In this document: positions 9,155-16,356 of the stretch, piece after piece
Position numbering within the stretch: position 1 is the first letter of the stretch
How the letters are laid out: each line of letters begins with the position of its first letter
Assembly (NCBI GenBank): GCA_947598825.1
Contig: CANQFM010000025.1
Coordinates: 1-40,494 of the forward strand
Reading direction: 5' to 3'
DNA: 40,494 nt
From: an uncultured Eisenbergiella sp.
GTDB taxonomy: Bacteria > Bacillota > Clostridia > Lachnospirales > Lachnospiraceae
Position numbers and translations under genes: made by a program
The notes under the pieces: generated by a model
Told to the model about the DNA's origin: nothing
Databases searched by the model: none
What the model saw: only the letters and a program-made list of their open reading frames with translations

Positions 9155-10066
9155 GTGAGCAGAGCGTTGGAGGAATATTTAAAGACGGTTTTGCCGGAGG
9201 GACACATCCGGATGAATGAGCCGATGGACAGACATACGACGTTTTGTGTCGGCGGTTCGGCGGCGTGTCTGGCGACGGTAGATACGACAGCGCAGCTACA
9301 GTTGGTCCTCTCCTATCTGCAGCGGACGGGATGGGAATATTTTCTCCTGGGAAACGGGAGCAACCTGTTAGTAGGCGACCGGGGATACCGCGGCGTGGTC
9401 ATTCGTCTGGGCGACGGTTTCAGGAGCGTGCGGACAGAGGGAGAGAGGATCATGGCCGGCGCAGGCGCGCCCCTTGCTTCTGTCGCAAATGCGGCCTGGG
9501 AGGCCGGACTGACGGGGATGGAATTTGCCGCCGGGATTCCGGGGACTTTGGGCGGCGCCCTGCGGATGAACGCGGGAGCCTATGGCGGAGAAATGGCCCA
9601 GGTGGTGGAATCCGTAAGGGTCATGGCGCAGGACGGGGAGATTTTGACGCTGTGCAATGCGGATATGGAGTTTGGATACCGCACCAGCGCCATCAAGGAC
9701 AGATCCTATGTAGTGCTGCAGGCTGTGCTGAAGCTGTCGGCGGGCCGGCAGGAGGAGATCGGAGAGAGAATGAAAGAGCTTTCCCGCCGGCGCAGGGAAA
9801 AGCAGCCCTTGGAATTTCCCAGCGCGGGGAGCGTCTTTAAGCGGCCCGAAGGTTATTTTACGGGGAAGCTCATCATGGATGCGGGGCTTGCAGGGAAAAG
9901 CTGCGGGGGCGCGCGGATCTCGGAAAAGCACTGCGGCTTTATCGTCAATGCGGATCACGCGACGGCGGCGGATATCGCCGAACTGATCGGGGAAACGGTC
10001 AGGACGGTCCGGGATAAATTCGGGGTCACCCTGGAGACGGAAGTGATCCTGCTAGGGGATTTTTAG
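9155..10066 (+). CDS. murB: UDP-N-acetylenolpyruvoylglucosamine reductase (MurB)
   Basis: FAD- and NADPH-dependent cytoplasmic enzyme that makes UDP-N-acetylmuramate, the second committed step of peptidoglycan synthesis. The 303 residues show the HTTFCVGG start of the FAD domain, LGNGSNLLVGDRG, AGIPGTLGGALRMNAGAYGG, the catalytic-serine block PSAGSVFKRPEG, ISEKHCGFIVN and the C-terminal Glu in LETEVILLG. GTG 9155 is preferred, with AAAGGGG upstream: family members carry about 20 residues before the HTT block, so an internal ATG at 9212 would truncate it. It lies between the glucokinase and rapZ genes in a run of same-strand genes. Confidence 0.96.
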   Translation: MSRALEEYLKTVLPEGHIRMNEPMDRHTTFCVGGSAACLATVDTTAQLQLVLSYLQRTGWEYFLLGNGSNLLVGDRGYRGVVIRLGDGFRSVRTEGERIMAGAGAPLASVANAAWEAGLTGMEFAAGIPGTLGGALRMNAGAYGGEMAQVVESVRVMAQDGEILTLCNADMEFGYRTSAIKDRSYVVLQAVLKLSAGRQEEIGERMKELSRRRREKQPLEFPSAGSVFKRPEGYFTGKLIMDAGLAGKSCGGARISEKHCGFIVNADHATAADIAELIGETVRTVRDKFGVTLETEVILLGDF

Positions 10067-10091
10067 GTTCAAAAGAAAAAGAGAGGTGCCT

Positions 10092-10952
10092 ATGAGGTTC
10101 GTGGTCGTGACCGGCATGAGCGGGGGCGGGAAAAGCACAGCCATGCGCATGCTGGAGGATATGGGGTTTTACTGCGTGGACAATCTGCCTGTGATGCTGA
10201 TCGAGAAGTTCATGGAGCTGTTATCCGAACCGAACACGGAGATCGAGAAAGCGGCGGTGGGGATCGATGTGCGCACCGACCAGTCCTTTGCCCAGGCGGA
10301 GAGGATCCTGCAGACGCTGCGCCAGAACGGTATGGCTTTTGAGGTCCTTTTTATGGATGCGTCCGACAGCGCGCTGCTGAAACGGTACAAAGAGAGCAGG
10401 CGCATGCATCCGCTGTGTACGCCGGACAAGCCCAGGATCGAGGACGGAATCGCCAGGGAGCGCGAGGTCCTAAAACAGATCGAGCAGGACGCCGATTATG
10501 TGATCGATACCTCCAAGCTGCTCACCAGGGAACTGAAGGAGGAGCTGGATCGTATATTTATAAAAAATGAGGCCTATGACAGCCTCATCGTCAATATTCT
10601 TTCCTTTGGCTTCAAACACGGGATCCCCGGAGATGCGGATCTGGTCTTTGACGTCCGCTTCCTGCCCAATCCCTTCTATATCGATGAACTGAAATATCTT
10701 ACCGGCAATGATAAGGGCGTGCAGGACTATGTGATGTCCTTTCCGGAAGCTTCGGCGTTTCTGGATAAACTCACGGATATGCTGCTGTTTTTGATCCCGA
10801 ATTATATCAAGGAAGGAAAATATCAGTTGGTGATCGCCATCGGCTGTACGGGTGGCAGACACAGGAGCGTGACGCTGGCCAATGGGCTTTACGGAAGGCT
10901 GAGGAGAGAAAACGCGGGGTTTGGCGTGACGATCAGCCACAGGGATATCTAA
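10092..10952 (+). CDS. rapZ: RapZ/YvcJ family P-loop nucleotide-binding protein
   Basis: 286-residue cytoplasmic ATP/GTP-binding protein. In E. coli RapZ is an RNA-binding adaptor linking small RNAs to glucosamine-6-phosphate synthase control; the Firmicute homologue YvcJ is less understood. Walker A is GMSGGGKS (residues 8-15), a second conserved block is VGIDVRTDQ, and the C-terminal family signature IGCTGGRHRSVTLANGL is intact. ATG 10092 follows AGAGAGG; a GTG two codons upstream is possible. The stop is one base before whiA, so the two are coupled. The yvcK/mgfK gene that often separates rapZ and whiA in Firmicutes is absent here. Confidence 0.95.
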   Translation: MRFVVVTGMSGGGKSTAMRMLEDMGFYCVDNLPVMLIEKFMELLSEPNTEIEKAAVGIDVRTDQSFAQAERILQTLRQNGMAFEVLFMDASDSALLKRYKESRRMHPLCTPDKPRIEDGIAREREVLKQIEQDADYVIDTSKLLTRELKEELDRIFIKNEAYDSLIVNILSFGFKHGIPGDADLVFDVRFLPNPFYIDELKYLTGNDKGVQDYVMSFPEASAFLDKLTDMLLFLIPNYIKEGKYQLVIAIGCTGGRHRSVTLANGLYGRLRRENAGFGVTISHRDI

Positions 10953-10953
10953 T

Positions 10954-11889
10954 ATGTCGTTTTCATCCGGAGTGAAACAGGAATTATATAGACACATCGG
11001 CACACAGCGCCACTGCCAGGTTGCGGAGCTTGCCGCCATCCTGCACTTTTGCGGCTGCCTGGGGCAGCCGGATGTAGGCTATTTTTTACAAATCAGGTCT
11101 GAAAACGGGTTAGTTGTCAGAAAAAGCTTTACATTATTGCAGAAAGCGTTTAAGATGAGTGAAGGAGTTGAAGTCTGCAAAGCGGGTTCCGGCGGATATG
11201 CGCTGCGGGTCCGGGATGGGGATCTGGCAGGGAAGATCCTGCGGGATACCGGGCTGCTGCGGACGGACGGAAGTTTTTGGCAGGACTTTTCCGAGGCGCC
11301 GATAGCGGATGCCGTTGTGCAAGACGTCTGCTGCAAGCGGGCTTTCATACGGGGAGCGTTCCTTTCGGCGGGGTCCGTCAGCGATCCTCAAAAAGGGTAT
11401 CATCTGGAGATCGTGTGCAGCCGGATGGAACAGGCCAGTCAGCTTCAAGCCCTGCTTTCGGAGTTTGAGATAGAGGCGCGGATCGTAACCAGGAAGAAAT
11501 ATTACGTCGTCTATCTTAAAGAAGGAGCCGGGATAGCGGATCTTCTGAATGTGGCGGAGGCGCATGTGGCGCTGATGGATTTTGAAAATTCCAGGGTCGT
11601 CAGGGATGTGCGCAACACCGTGAACCGCAGGGTGAACTGCGAGACCGCCAATATTACCAAAACTGTGACGGCGGCGTCGCGGCAGGTGGAGGATATCCTC
11701 CTGCTGGAGGAAAAATACGGTCTGGAAAGGCTGTCGGCCGGACTGCGGCAGATGGCGCAGGTGCGGCTGGAATATCCCGATGCGCCGCTGAAAGAGCTGG
11801 GAGGCTATCTGGATCCTCCCGTGGGCAAATCGGGTGTGAACCATCGTTTGAGGAAATTGAGTGAGTTGGCTGATCGTATCAGGGAATGA
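10954..11889 (+). CDS. whiA: WhiA, DNA-binding regulator
   Basis: 311-residue protein combining a degenerate LAGLIDADG homing-endonuclease fold with a C-terminal helix-turn-helix. In actinomycetes it controls sporulation septation; in Bacillus it influences cell division and chromosome segregation. The start MSFSSGVKQELYRH, the block KRAFIRGAFLSAGSVSDPQKGYHLE, the conserved NTVNRRVNCETANITKTV, and the HTH region YPDAPLKELGGYLDPPVGKSGVNHRL (in two halves) are all family-like. It starts one base after rapZ. The HPr-like gene follows after 15 bp with a strong AAGGAGG site, an arrangement resembling the rapZ-yvcK-whiA-crh order of Bacillus. Confidence 0.96.
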   Translation: MSFSSGVKQELYRHIGTQRHCQVAELAAILHFCGCLGQPDVGYFLQIRSENGLVVRKSFTLLQKAFKMSEGVEVCKAGSGGYALRVRDGDLAGKILRDTGLLRTDGSFWQDFSEAPIADAVVQDVCCKRAFIRGAFLSAGSVSDPQKGYHLEIVCSRMEQASQLQALLSEFEIEARIVTRKKYYVVYLKEGAGIADLLNVAEAHVALMDFENSRVVRDVRNTVNRRVNCETANITKTVTAASRQVEDILLLEEKYGLERLSAGLRQMAQVRLEYPDAPLKELGGYLDPPVGKSGVNHRLRKLSELADRIRE

Positions 11890-11904
11890 TAAGGAGGAAA
11901 ATTG

Positions 11905-12162
11905 ATGAAAAAAAAGGCGGTGACGATCAATCTGGAACAGGGACTGGAAGCCAGACCGGTGGCTATGCTCGTCCAGGTTGCCAGCAGACACAGCAGTTCC
12001 GTGTATCTGGAAATGGAAGGCAAGAAGGTAAATGCCAAGAGCATCATGGGAATGATGAGCCTTGGGCTTGACACCGGGGAAATGGTGACGGTGATCGCGG
12101 ACGGACCCGACGAAGACGCGGCAGTCGCCGATATAACGGATTATCTTTGCAGGAAAAACTGA
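11905..12162 (+). CDS. HPr-like regulatory protein, Crh type, with Glu at position 15
   Basis: 85-residue HPr-fold protein. HPr carries phosphate on His15 in the sugar phosphotransferase system and on Ser46 for catabolite regulation. Here the motif that normally reads GLHARP is GLEARP, with codon GAA at residue 15, so it cannot accept phosphate from enzyme I at that position. Ser46 lies in an intact VNAKSIMGMMSL block, the HprK recognition site. In Bacillus Crh the same position is Gln and the protein only regulates. This copy is therefore inferred to be a Crh-like cofactor for CcpA or for other targets such as metabolic enzymes. AAGGAGG precedes ATG 11905; the gene order hprK - rapZ - whiA - HPr-like supports the link. 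Confidence 0.88.
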   Translation: MKKKAVTINLEQGLEARPVAMLVQVASRHSSSVYLEMEGKKVNAKSIMGMMSLGLDTGEMVTVIADGPDEDAAVADITDYLCRKN

Positions 12163-12182
12163 GAACGGACAGCAAATGAGGG

Positions 12183-12208
12183 GAGGCATATGTAAATATG
12201 TCTCTTTT
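12183..12208 (+). terminator. weak hairpin with T-run after the HPr-like gene
   Basis: GAGGCATAT and ATATGTCTC (with one G-U pair) fold around GTAA, followed by TTTT. The stem is A/T-rich, so termination is probably partial, leaving read-through into the lipid-kinase gene. Confidence 0.35.
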
Positions 12209-12224
12209 GCGTTAAGGGAAGATC

Positions 12225-13130
12225 ATGACGGAAAAAAAGCTTCTTTTTATTTATAATCCCAAGGCCGGGAAGGGGCAGATCCGGCAGCATTTGCTGGATA
12301 TCATCGACATTTTTACGAAAGCTTCCTATGAGGTCACGGCATGTCCGACCCAGTGCGCGGGGGAGGCCGTGGAGCTGGCGGCCCAAAAGGCGGATGCGTA
12401 TGATCTGGTAGTTTGCAGCGGCGGGGACGGCACGCTGGACGAGGTGGTGAACGGCCTGCTCAAAGCCACCCGGCAGCGCGTCATCGGCTATGTGCCGGCC
12501 GGCAGCACCAACGATTTCGCCAACAGCCTTTGCCTGCCGAAAAATATGGGCCTGGCGGCGCAGGCCGCGGTGGGCGGCAGACGGTTTTTCTGCGACGTGG
12601 GCATATTTAACGGGAAGGCGTTTGTTTATATTGCGGCGTTTGGGCTTTTTACCGAGGTATCCTATGAAACGCCCCAGGAGTTCAAAAACGTGTTGGGCCA
12701 TATGGCGTACATTCTGGAGGGCGTGAAAAAACTGACGGCGATCCGATCCTATCATCTGAGGATCACGGCGCAGGAAACGGTGATCGAGGACGATTTTCTT
12801 TACGGGATGGTGACCAATTCCACGTCCGTAGGCGGATTTAAAGGGATCACGGGGAAATTTGTGGATTTAAGCGACGGCATGTTTGAAGTGACGCTGGTGA
12901 AGCGGCCCAGGAATTTGGACGAACTCAACCGGATCCTGACGGCGCTGACCCAGCAGGATGTCAATACCGATCAGATGTATTGCTTTAAAACGGATCGCCT
13001 GAAAATAGAATCCGATGAGGAGATCGCCTGGACGCTGGACGGGGAGTTCGGCGGAAGGCATACGGAAACGGTGATCGAAAACCGGCGCCGGGAGCTTTGT
13101 ATCATGGTTCCCGAGGCGGCTGAACCGTGA
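12225..13130 (+). CDS. diacylglycerol kinase family lipid kinase (YegS/DgkB type)
   Basis: 301-residue soluble, membrane-associating kinase of the DAG-kinase catalytic family. The nucleotide-binding signature GGDGTLDEVVNGLL and the following GYVPAGSTNDFANSL are intact, the N-terminal IYNPKAGKG is typical, and the C-terminal beta domain contains LDGEFGG. Members phosphorylate diacylglycerol or related lipids for recycling into phospholipid; the exact substrate cannot be read from sequence. AAGGGAAG precedes the ATG. It lies 62 bp after the HPr-like gene and ahead of the aldolase, which has its own -10. Confidence 0.9.
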   Translation: MTEKKLLFIYNPKAGKGQIRQHLLDIIDIFTKASYEVTACPTQCAGEAVELAAQKADAYDLVVCSGGDGTLDEVVNGLLKATRQRVIGYVPAGSTNDFANSLCLPKNMGLAAQAAVGGRRFFCDVGIFNGKAFVYIAAFGLFTEVSYETPQEFKNVLGHMAYILEGVKKLTAIRSYHLRITAQETVIEDDFLYGMVTNSTSVGGFKGITGKFVDLSDGMFEVTLVKRPRNLDELNRILTALTQQDVNTDQMYCFKTDRLKIESDEEIAWTLDGEFGGRHTETVIENRRRELCIMVPEAAEP

Positions 13131-13154
13131 CATGAAAAAAATATATTTGCCATA

Positions 13155-13183
13155 TTTCCTTTTTTTTGAAAATGGAGTATAAT
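13155..13183 (+). promoter_or_regulatory. probable promoter for the fba gene
   Basis: A perfect TATAAT lies at 13178-13183, 43 bp before the fba start. At 17-bp spacing the -35 position (13155-13160) reads TTTCCT, only three matches. A better TTGCCA at 13147 is too distant. The -10 is convincing; the -35 is not. Confidence 0.5.
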
Positions 13184-13225
13184 GTTTGCGGTTGGACATC
13201 ATTATATGATACGGAGGTAATGCAT

Positions 13226-14089
13226 ATGTTAGTATCTGCTGCTGAAATGCTGAAAAAAGCGAAGGCTGGCCACTATGCCGTAGGCCAGTTCAACATCAAT
13301 AACCTGGAGTGGACGAAGGCGATCCTGCAGACTGCGCAGGAGCTGAATTCTCCCGTTATCCTGGGCGTGTCCGAAGGCGCCGGCAAGTATATGTGCGGCT
13401 ATAAGACGGTCGTGGGTATGGTCAACGGTATGCTGGAGGAGATGAAGATCACCGTTCCGGTTGCCCTGCATCTGGATCATGGCTCCTATGAACACTGCTA
13501 CAAGTGCCTGGACGCCGGCTTTTCATCCATCATGTTCGATGGTTCCCATTATCCCATCGAAGAGAACGTCGCCAAGACCACTGAGCTGGTTGCGGCCGCT
13601 CATGCCAAGGGCGTTTCCATCGAAGCGGAAGTGGGCGCGATTGGCGGCGAAGAGGACGGCGTGATCGGCATGGGCGAGTGCGCGGATCCCGACGAGTGCA
13701 AGAAGATCGCGGATCTGGGCGTTGATTTCCTGGCTGCGGGCATCGGCAATATCCATGGCAAATATCCCGCCAACTGGAAGGGACTTTCCTTTGAGACTCT
13801 GGACGCTGTTCAGCAGAAGACCGGCGATATGCCTTTGGTTCTGCACGGCGGTACCGGTATTCCTGCCGACATGATCCGGAAGGCCATTTCCCTGGGCGTT
13901 GCGAAGATCAACGTCAACACCGAGTGCCAGCTCGCTTTCACCGCAGCGACGAGAGAGTACATCGAGGCGGGCAAGGATCAGCAGGGCAAGGGCTACGATC
14001 CCCGCAAGGTGCTGGCTCCCGGCTTTGAGGCTATCAAGGCTACCGTGAAAGAGAAGATGGAACTGTTCGGTTCCGTTGGGAAAGCCTGA
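13226..14089 (+). CDS. fba: class II fructose-1,6-bisphosphate aldolase
   Basis: Zinc-dependent glycolytic and gluconeogenic aldolase, 287 residues, interconverting fructose-1,6-bisphosphate with dihydroxyacetone phosphate and glyceraldehyde-3-phosphate. Zinc-binding and catalytic motifs are all visible: LHLDHGSYEHC, EAEVGAIGGEEDG, LHGGTGIP, and KINVNTECQ for phosphate binding. The start at MLVSAAEML is chosen because GGAGG lies 8 nt upstream; ATG 13220 would leave only 2 nt. Its own promoter and a strong terminator make it a single-gene unit. Codon choice looks strongly biased (GGC, AAG, CTG), as expected for a highly expressed gene. A related tagatose-bisphosphate specificity is possible but less likely. 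Confidence 0.95.
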   Translation: MLVSAAEMLKKAKAGHYAVGQFNINNLEWTKAILQTAQELNSPVILGVSEGAGKYMCGYKTVVGMVNGMLEEMKITVPVALHLDHGSYEHCYKCLDAGFSSIMFDGSHYPIEENVAKTTELVAAAHAKGVSIEAEVGAIGGEEDGVIGMGECADPDECKKIADLGVDFLAAGIGNIHGKYPANWKGLSFETLDAVQQKTGDMPLVLHGGTGIPADMIRKAISLGVAKINVNTECQLAFTAATREYIEAGKDQQGKGYDPRKVLAPGFEAIKATVKEKMELFGSVGKA

Positions 14090-14120
14090 TCTTTTGGCAA
14101 AAGAGAATAGGAAATACAGG

Positions 14121-14155
14121 ACGGCCCGGGCGTGCGATCGCCCGGGCCGTTTTTT
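14121..14155 (+). terminator. strong intrinsic terminator after fba
   Basis: A 12-bp G/C-rich stem, ACGGCCCGGGCG paired with CGCCCGGGCCGT around a 6-nt loop, runs straight into six T residues. Confidence 0.93.
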
Positions 14156-14251
14156 GCGATGCGCCCGGCGGCGCGCGTCTGCCTGCGTGTTATTTTCCCG
14201 CGGACCGTCACATAAGATGAAACAGGATCTTGCAGAATGGAGAGAAACGCA

Positions 14252-14872
14252 ATGCAGCAATTTATCCTATCGGTCATGGACCGCTTCGGCTATCTGGGGA
14301 TCTGCTTTCTGATCCTGCTGGAAAATCTCTTTCCGCCGATCCCGTCGGAGATCATCCTTCCTTTCAGCGGTTTCATGACCACATATACCAGGATGAAGGT
14401 CTGGGGCGTCGTTTTTTTCTCCACGGTCGGCTCCACCGCCGGGGCATTTTTGCTCTACTGGCTGGGGAGCCTGCTTCGGGCCGACAGGCTGTGCCGTTTT
14501 TGGGACGGGAGGCTGGGCCGTTTGCTGGGATTTCGGAAAGAAAATGTGGAACGGGCCATGAACTGGTTTGAAAGGCGGGGAAGAAAGGCCGTGCTGTTCG
14601 GACGCTGCGTGCCCATCGTGCGCAGCCTCGTGTCCATCCCGGCGGGGATGGCCGGCGTCAGGCTGCCGGTCTTTTTCGTTTATACGGTGATCGGCAGCGC
14701 CGTGTGGAATTTCCTTCTGGTATCCCTGGGCGCGCTTCTGGGCGCATCCTGGGAAGCGGCCAGCCAATGGCTGGGCAGGTATTCCCTCTGCGCGAAGGCG
14801 GCGATGTGGACCCTGGTCGCGGTATTTTTGATCAAAATAGCGTGGGAAAGGAAAAGAGCCGGACGGAAATAG
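14252..14872 (+). CDS. DedA family membrane protein
   Basis: 206-residue inner-membrane protein of the DedA (SNARE-associated/VTT) superfamily. The conserved start LILLENLFPPIPSEIILPFSG and the arginine-containing core GRCVPIVRSLVSIPAGMAGV are intact, with about five hydrophobic segments. Members act in lipid and undecaprenyl-phosphate flipping and membrane homeostasis; which lipid this one moves is unknown. ATG 14252 has GGAGAG 7 nt upstream; ATG 14237 lies before that site and is less likely. It stands alone between the fba terminator and a hairpin at 14899. Confidence 0.92.
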   Translation: MQQFILSVMDRFGYLGICFLILLENLFPPIPSEIILPFSGFMTTYTRMKVWGVVFFSTVGSTAGAFLLYWLGSLLRADRLCRFWDGRLGRLLGFRKENVERAMNWFERRGRKAVLFGRCVPIVRSLVSIPAGMAGVRLPVFFVYTVIGSAVWNFLLVSLGALLGASWEAASQWLGRYSLCAKAAMWTLVAVFLIKIAWERKRAGRK

Positions 14873-14898
14873 AAAAGAAAGCCCCTAAAAAGGGAGGA

Positions 14899-14932
14899 TG
14901 CCAGGCAACCCGCCGTTGCCTGGCAATTTATT
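14899..14932 (+). terminator. hairpin terminator after the dedA-type gene
   Basis: TGCCAGGCAAC (14899-14909) pairs perfectly with GTTGCCTGGCA (14915-14925), followed by ATTTATT. The T-run is interrupted, so strength is uncertain. Confidence 0.7.
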
Positions 14933-15045
14933 ATGAAAAAGCTATTTAAGTTTAGAAATCGTCTCTTTCTTTATGGATTCAGTATAGGAAATGAAAGTAA
15001 CGAAAGGATGATGATGAAAAAAACTTTCCGTTAAAGAAATATGAA

Positions 15046-15093
15046 CAAAAAATGAACGCCCAAAACCCCACCGAAGGTGAAATTTTGAGCGTT
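15046..15093 (-). terminator. long-stem terminator of the dnaD-dnaC-prs operon
   Basis: On the minus strand 18 bases (15093-15076) pair with 18 bases (15072-15055) around a 3-base TTC loop, using five G-U pairs, and are followed by CATTTTTTG. It sits 30 bp after the prs stop. On the + strand the same element is followed by a later T-run, so it may also stop transcription coming from dedA. Confidence 0.8.
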
Positions 15094-15123
15094 TAAAGAC
15101 ATTTTTTGCCTGTAAAAACAGGA

Positions 15124-16323
15124 TCAGTCCTGTTTACCGTCCTTTTTACGGTTCCGATACCGCGTCAGCGCGTTCTGGATCCGGTCGTTGGGATCGATGA
15201 GGTCGCTGATGGAAACGTCGTGGTTTAAGGTGTCGATCAGATAGGCGATGTATTTGCTCAGATCGCAGTTGACGTACCATTCGCGGCTCAGCAGCGCGGG
15301 TGTCTGATAGATCAGATTGGTGGTCAGCACGCGGTCGATGTCGCCGTTGGCGTAGGCTTGATCGAACTTGTCCACCCCGTTTGTGAACAGGCCGAAGGTG
15401 GCGCAGATGAAGATCTTGCGCGCCCCTCTTCCCTTTAAGGCGCGGGCGACTTCCAGGGCGCTGTCCCCGGAGGAGATCATGTCGTCGATGATGACCATGT
15501 CCTTGTTTTTCACGCTGGTGCCCAGAAATTCGTGGGCAACGATGGGATTGCGGCCGTTGACGATCCGGGTATAGTCCCTCCGCTTATAAAACATGCCCAT
15601 ATCGAGGCCCAGCACGTTGGCGATATAGATCGCCCGGCTCATGCCGCCTTCGTCGGGGCTGATGACCATCATGTGGTCGGAATCGATCTGCAGGTCGGGC
15701 TCGGCGTTCAGCAGATTTTTGATGAACTGATAGGCGGGCTGTACCGTCTCGAAGCCGTGCAGGGGAATGGAATTTTGCACCCGGGGATCGTGGGCGTCAA
15801 AGGTGATGATATTGTCCACGCCCATTTTTACAAGCTCCTGGAGCGCGATGGCGCAGTCCAGGGATTCTCTGGAGGAGCGCTTGTGCTGTCTGCTCTCGTA
15901 GAGATAAGGCATGATGACCGTGATCCGGCGGGCTTTGCCTCCCACGGCGGCGATAATGCGCTTTAGATCCTGATAGTGGTCGTCCGGGGACATATGATTG
16001 ACCTGCCCGCAGAGGGAATAGGTCTGGCTGTAGTTCGTAACGTCCACCAGAAGATACAGATCCATGCCCCGCACGGATTCCAGTATTTCGCCTTTGCCCT
16101 CGCCGGAGCCGAAACGCGGCACGCGGCTCTTTAAGATATAGCTGTTCCTTTGATAGCCGGAAAAGGCCAGTGTGGTTTTATGCTGGCTTTCCCGTTCCGT
16201 CCTCCATTTTTCCAGGTAAGCATCAATTTTTTCGGCCATGGATTCGCAGCCTCTGAGAGGGATGATCCCCAGGGAACCGACGGGGATCGTCTCTAAGTCC
16301 CGGGTCTCTTCGCGGACAGTCAT
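15124..16323 (-). CDS. prs: ribose-phosphate pyrophosphokinase, long clostridial form
   Basis: Makes PRPP from ribose-5-phosphate and ATP for nucleotide, histidine and tryptophan synthesis. It is 399 residues, against about 315 for the classical enzyme; the extra length is mainly at the N-terminus. Recognisable blocks are PYLYESRQHKRSSRESL, the counterpart of the ATP-binding ARQDRK region, FDAHDPRVQ, the catalytic YKRRDYTRI, and the PRPP loop IIDDMISSGDS (Asp280-Asp281 onward). The loop differs from the common DDxxDTxGT pattern. The start ATG follows GCGAGGA. It is the last gene of the minus-strand operon, 33 bp after the DnaC-like gene, and ends at a strong terminator. Activity is likely but the divergent loop leaves some doubt. 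Confidence 0.88.
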   Translation of the reverse strand: MTVREETRDLETIPVGSLGIIPLRGCESMAEKIDAYLEKWRTERESQHKTTLAFSGYQRNSYILKSRVPRFGSGEGKGEILESVRGMDLYLLVDVTNYSQTYSLCGQVNHMSPDDHYQDLKRIIAAVGGKARRITVIMPYLYESRQHKRSSRESLDCAIALQELVKMGVDNIITFDAHDPRVQNSIPLHGFETVQPAYQFIKNLLNAEPDLQIDSDHMMVISPDEGGMSRAIYIANVLGLDMGMFYKRRDYTRIVNGRNPIVAHEFLGTSVKNKDMVIIDDMISSGDSALEVARALKGRGARKIFICATFGLFTNGVDKFDQAYANGDIDRVLTTNLIYQTPALLSREWYVNCDLSKYIAYLIDTLNHDVSISDLIDPNDRIQNALTRYRNRKKDGKQD

Positions 16324-16356
16324 TCAAAAATCCTCGCTTTCTTAATTGGCAGTTAT

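Noticed and set aside
14933-15034. 33-codon frame in the dedA-prs gap (MKKLFKFRN...)
   Set aside because: It starts 7 bp after a terminator hairpin, has no ribosome binding site, and overlaps no recognisable family; chance A/T-rich frame is more likely.
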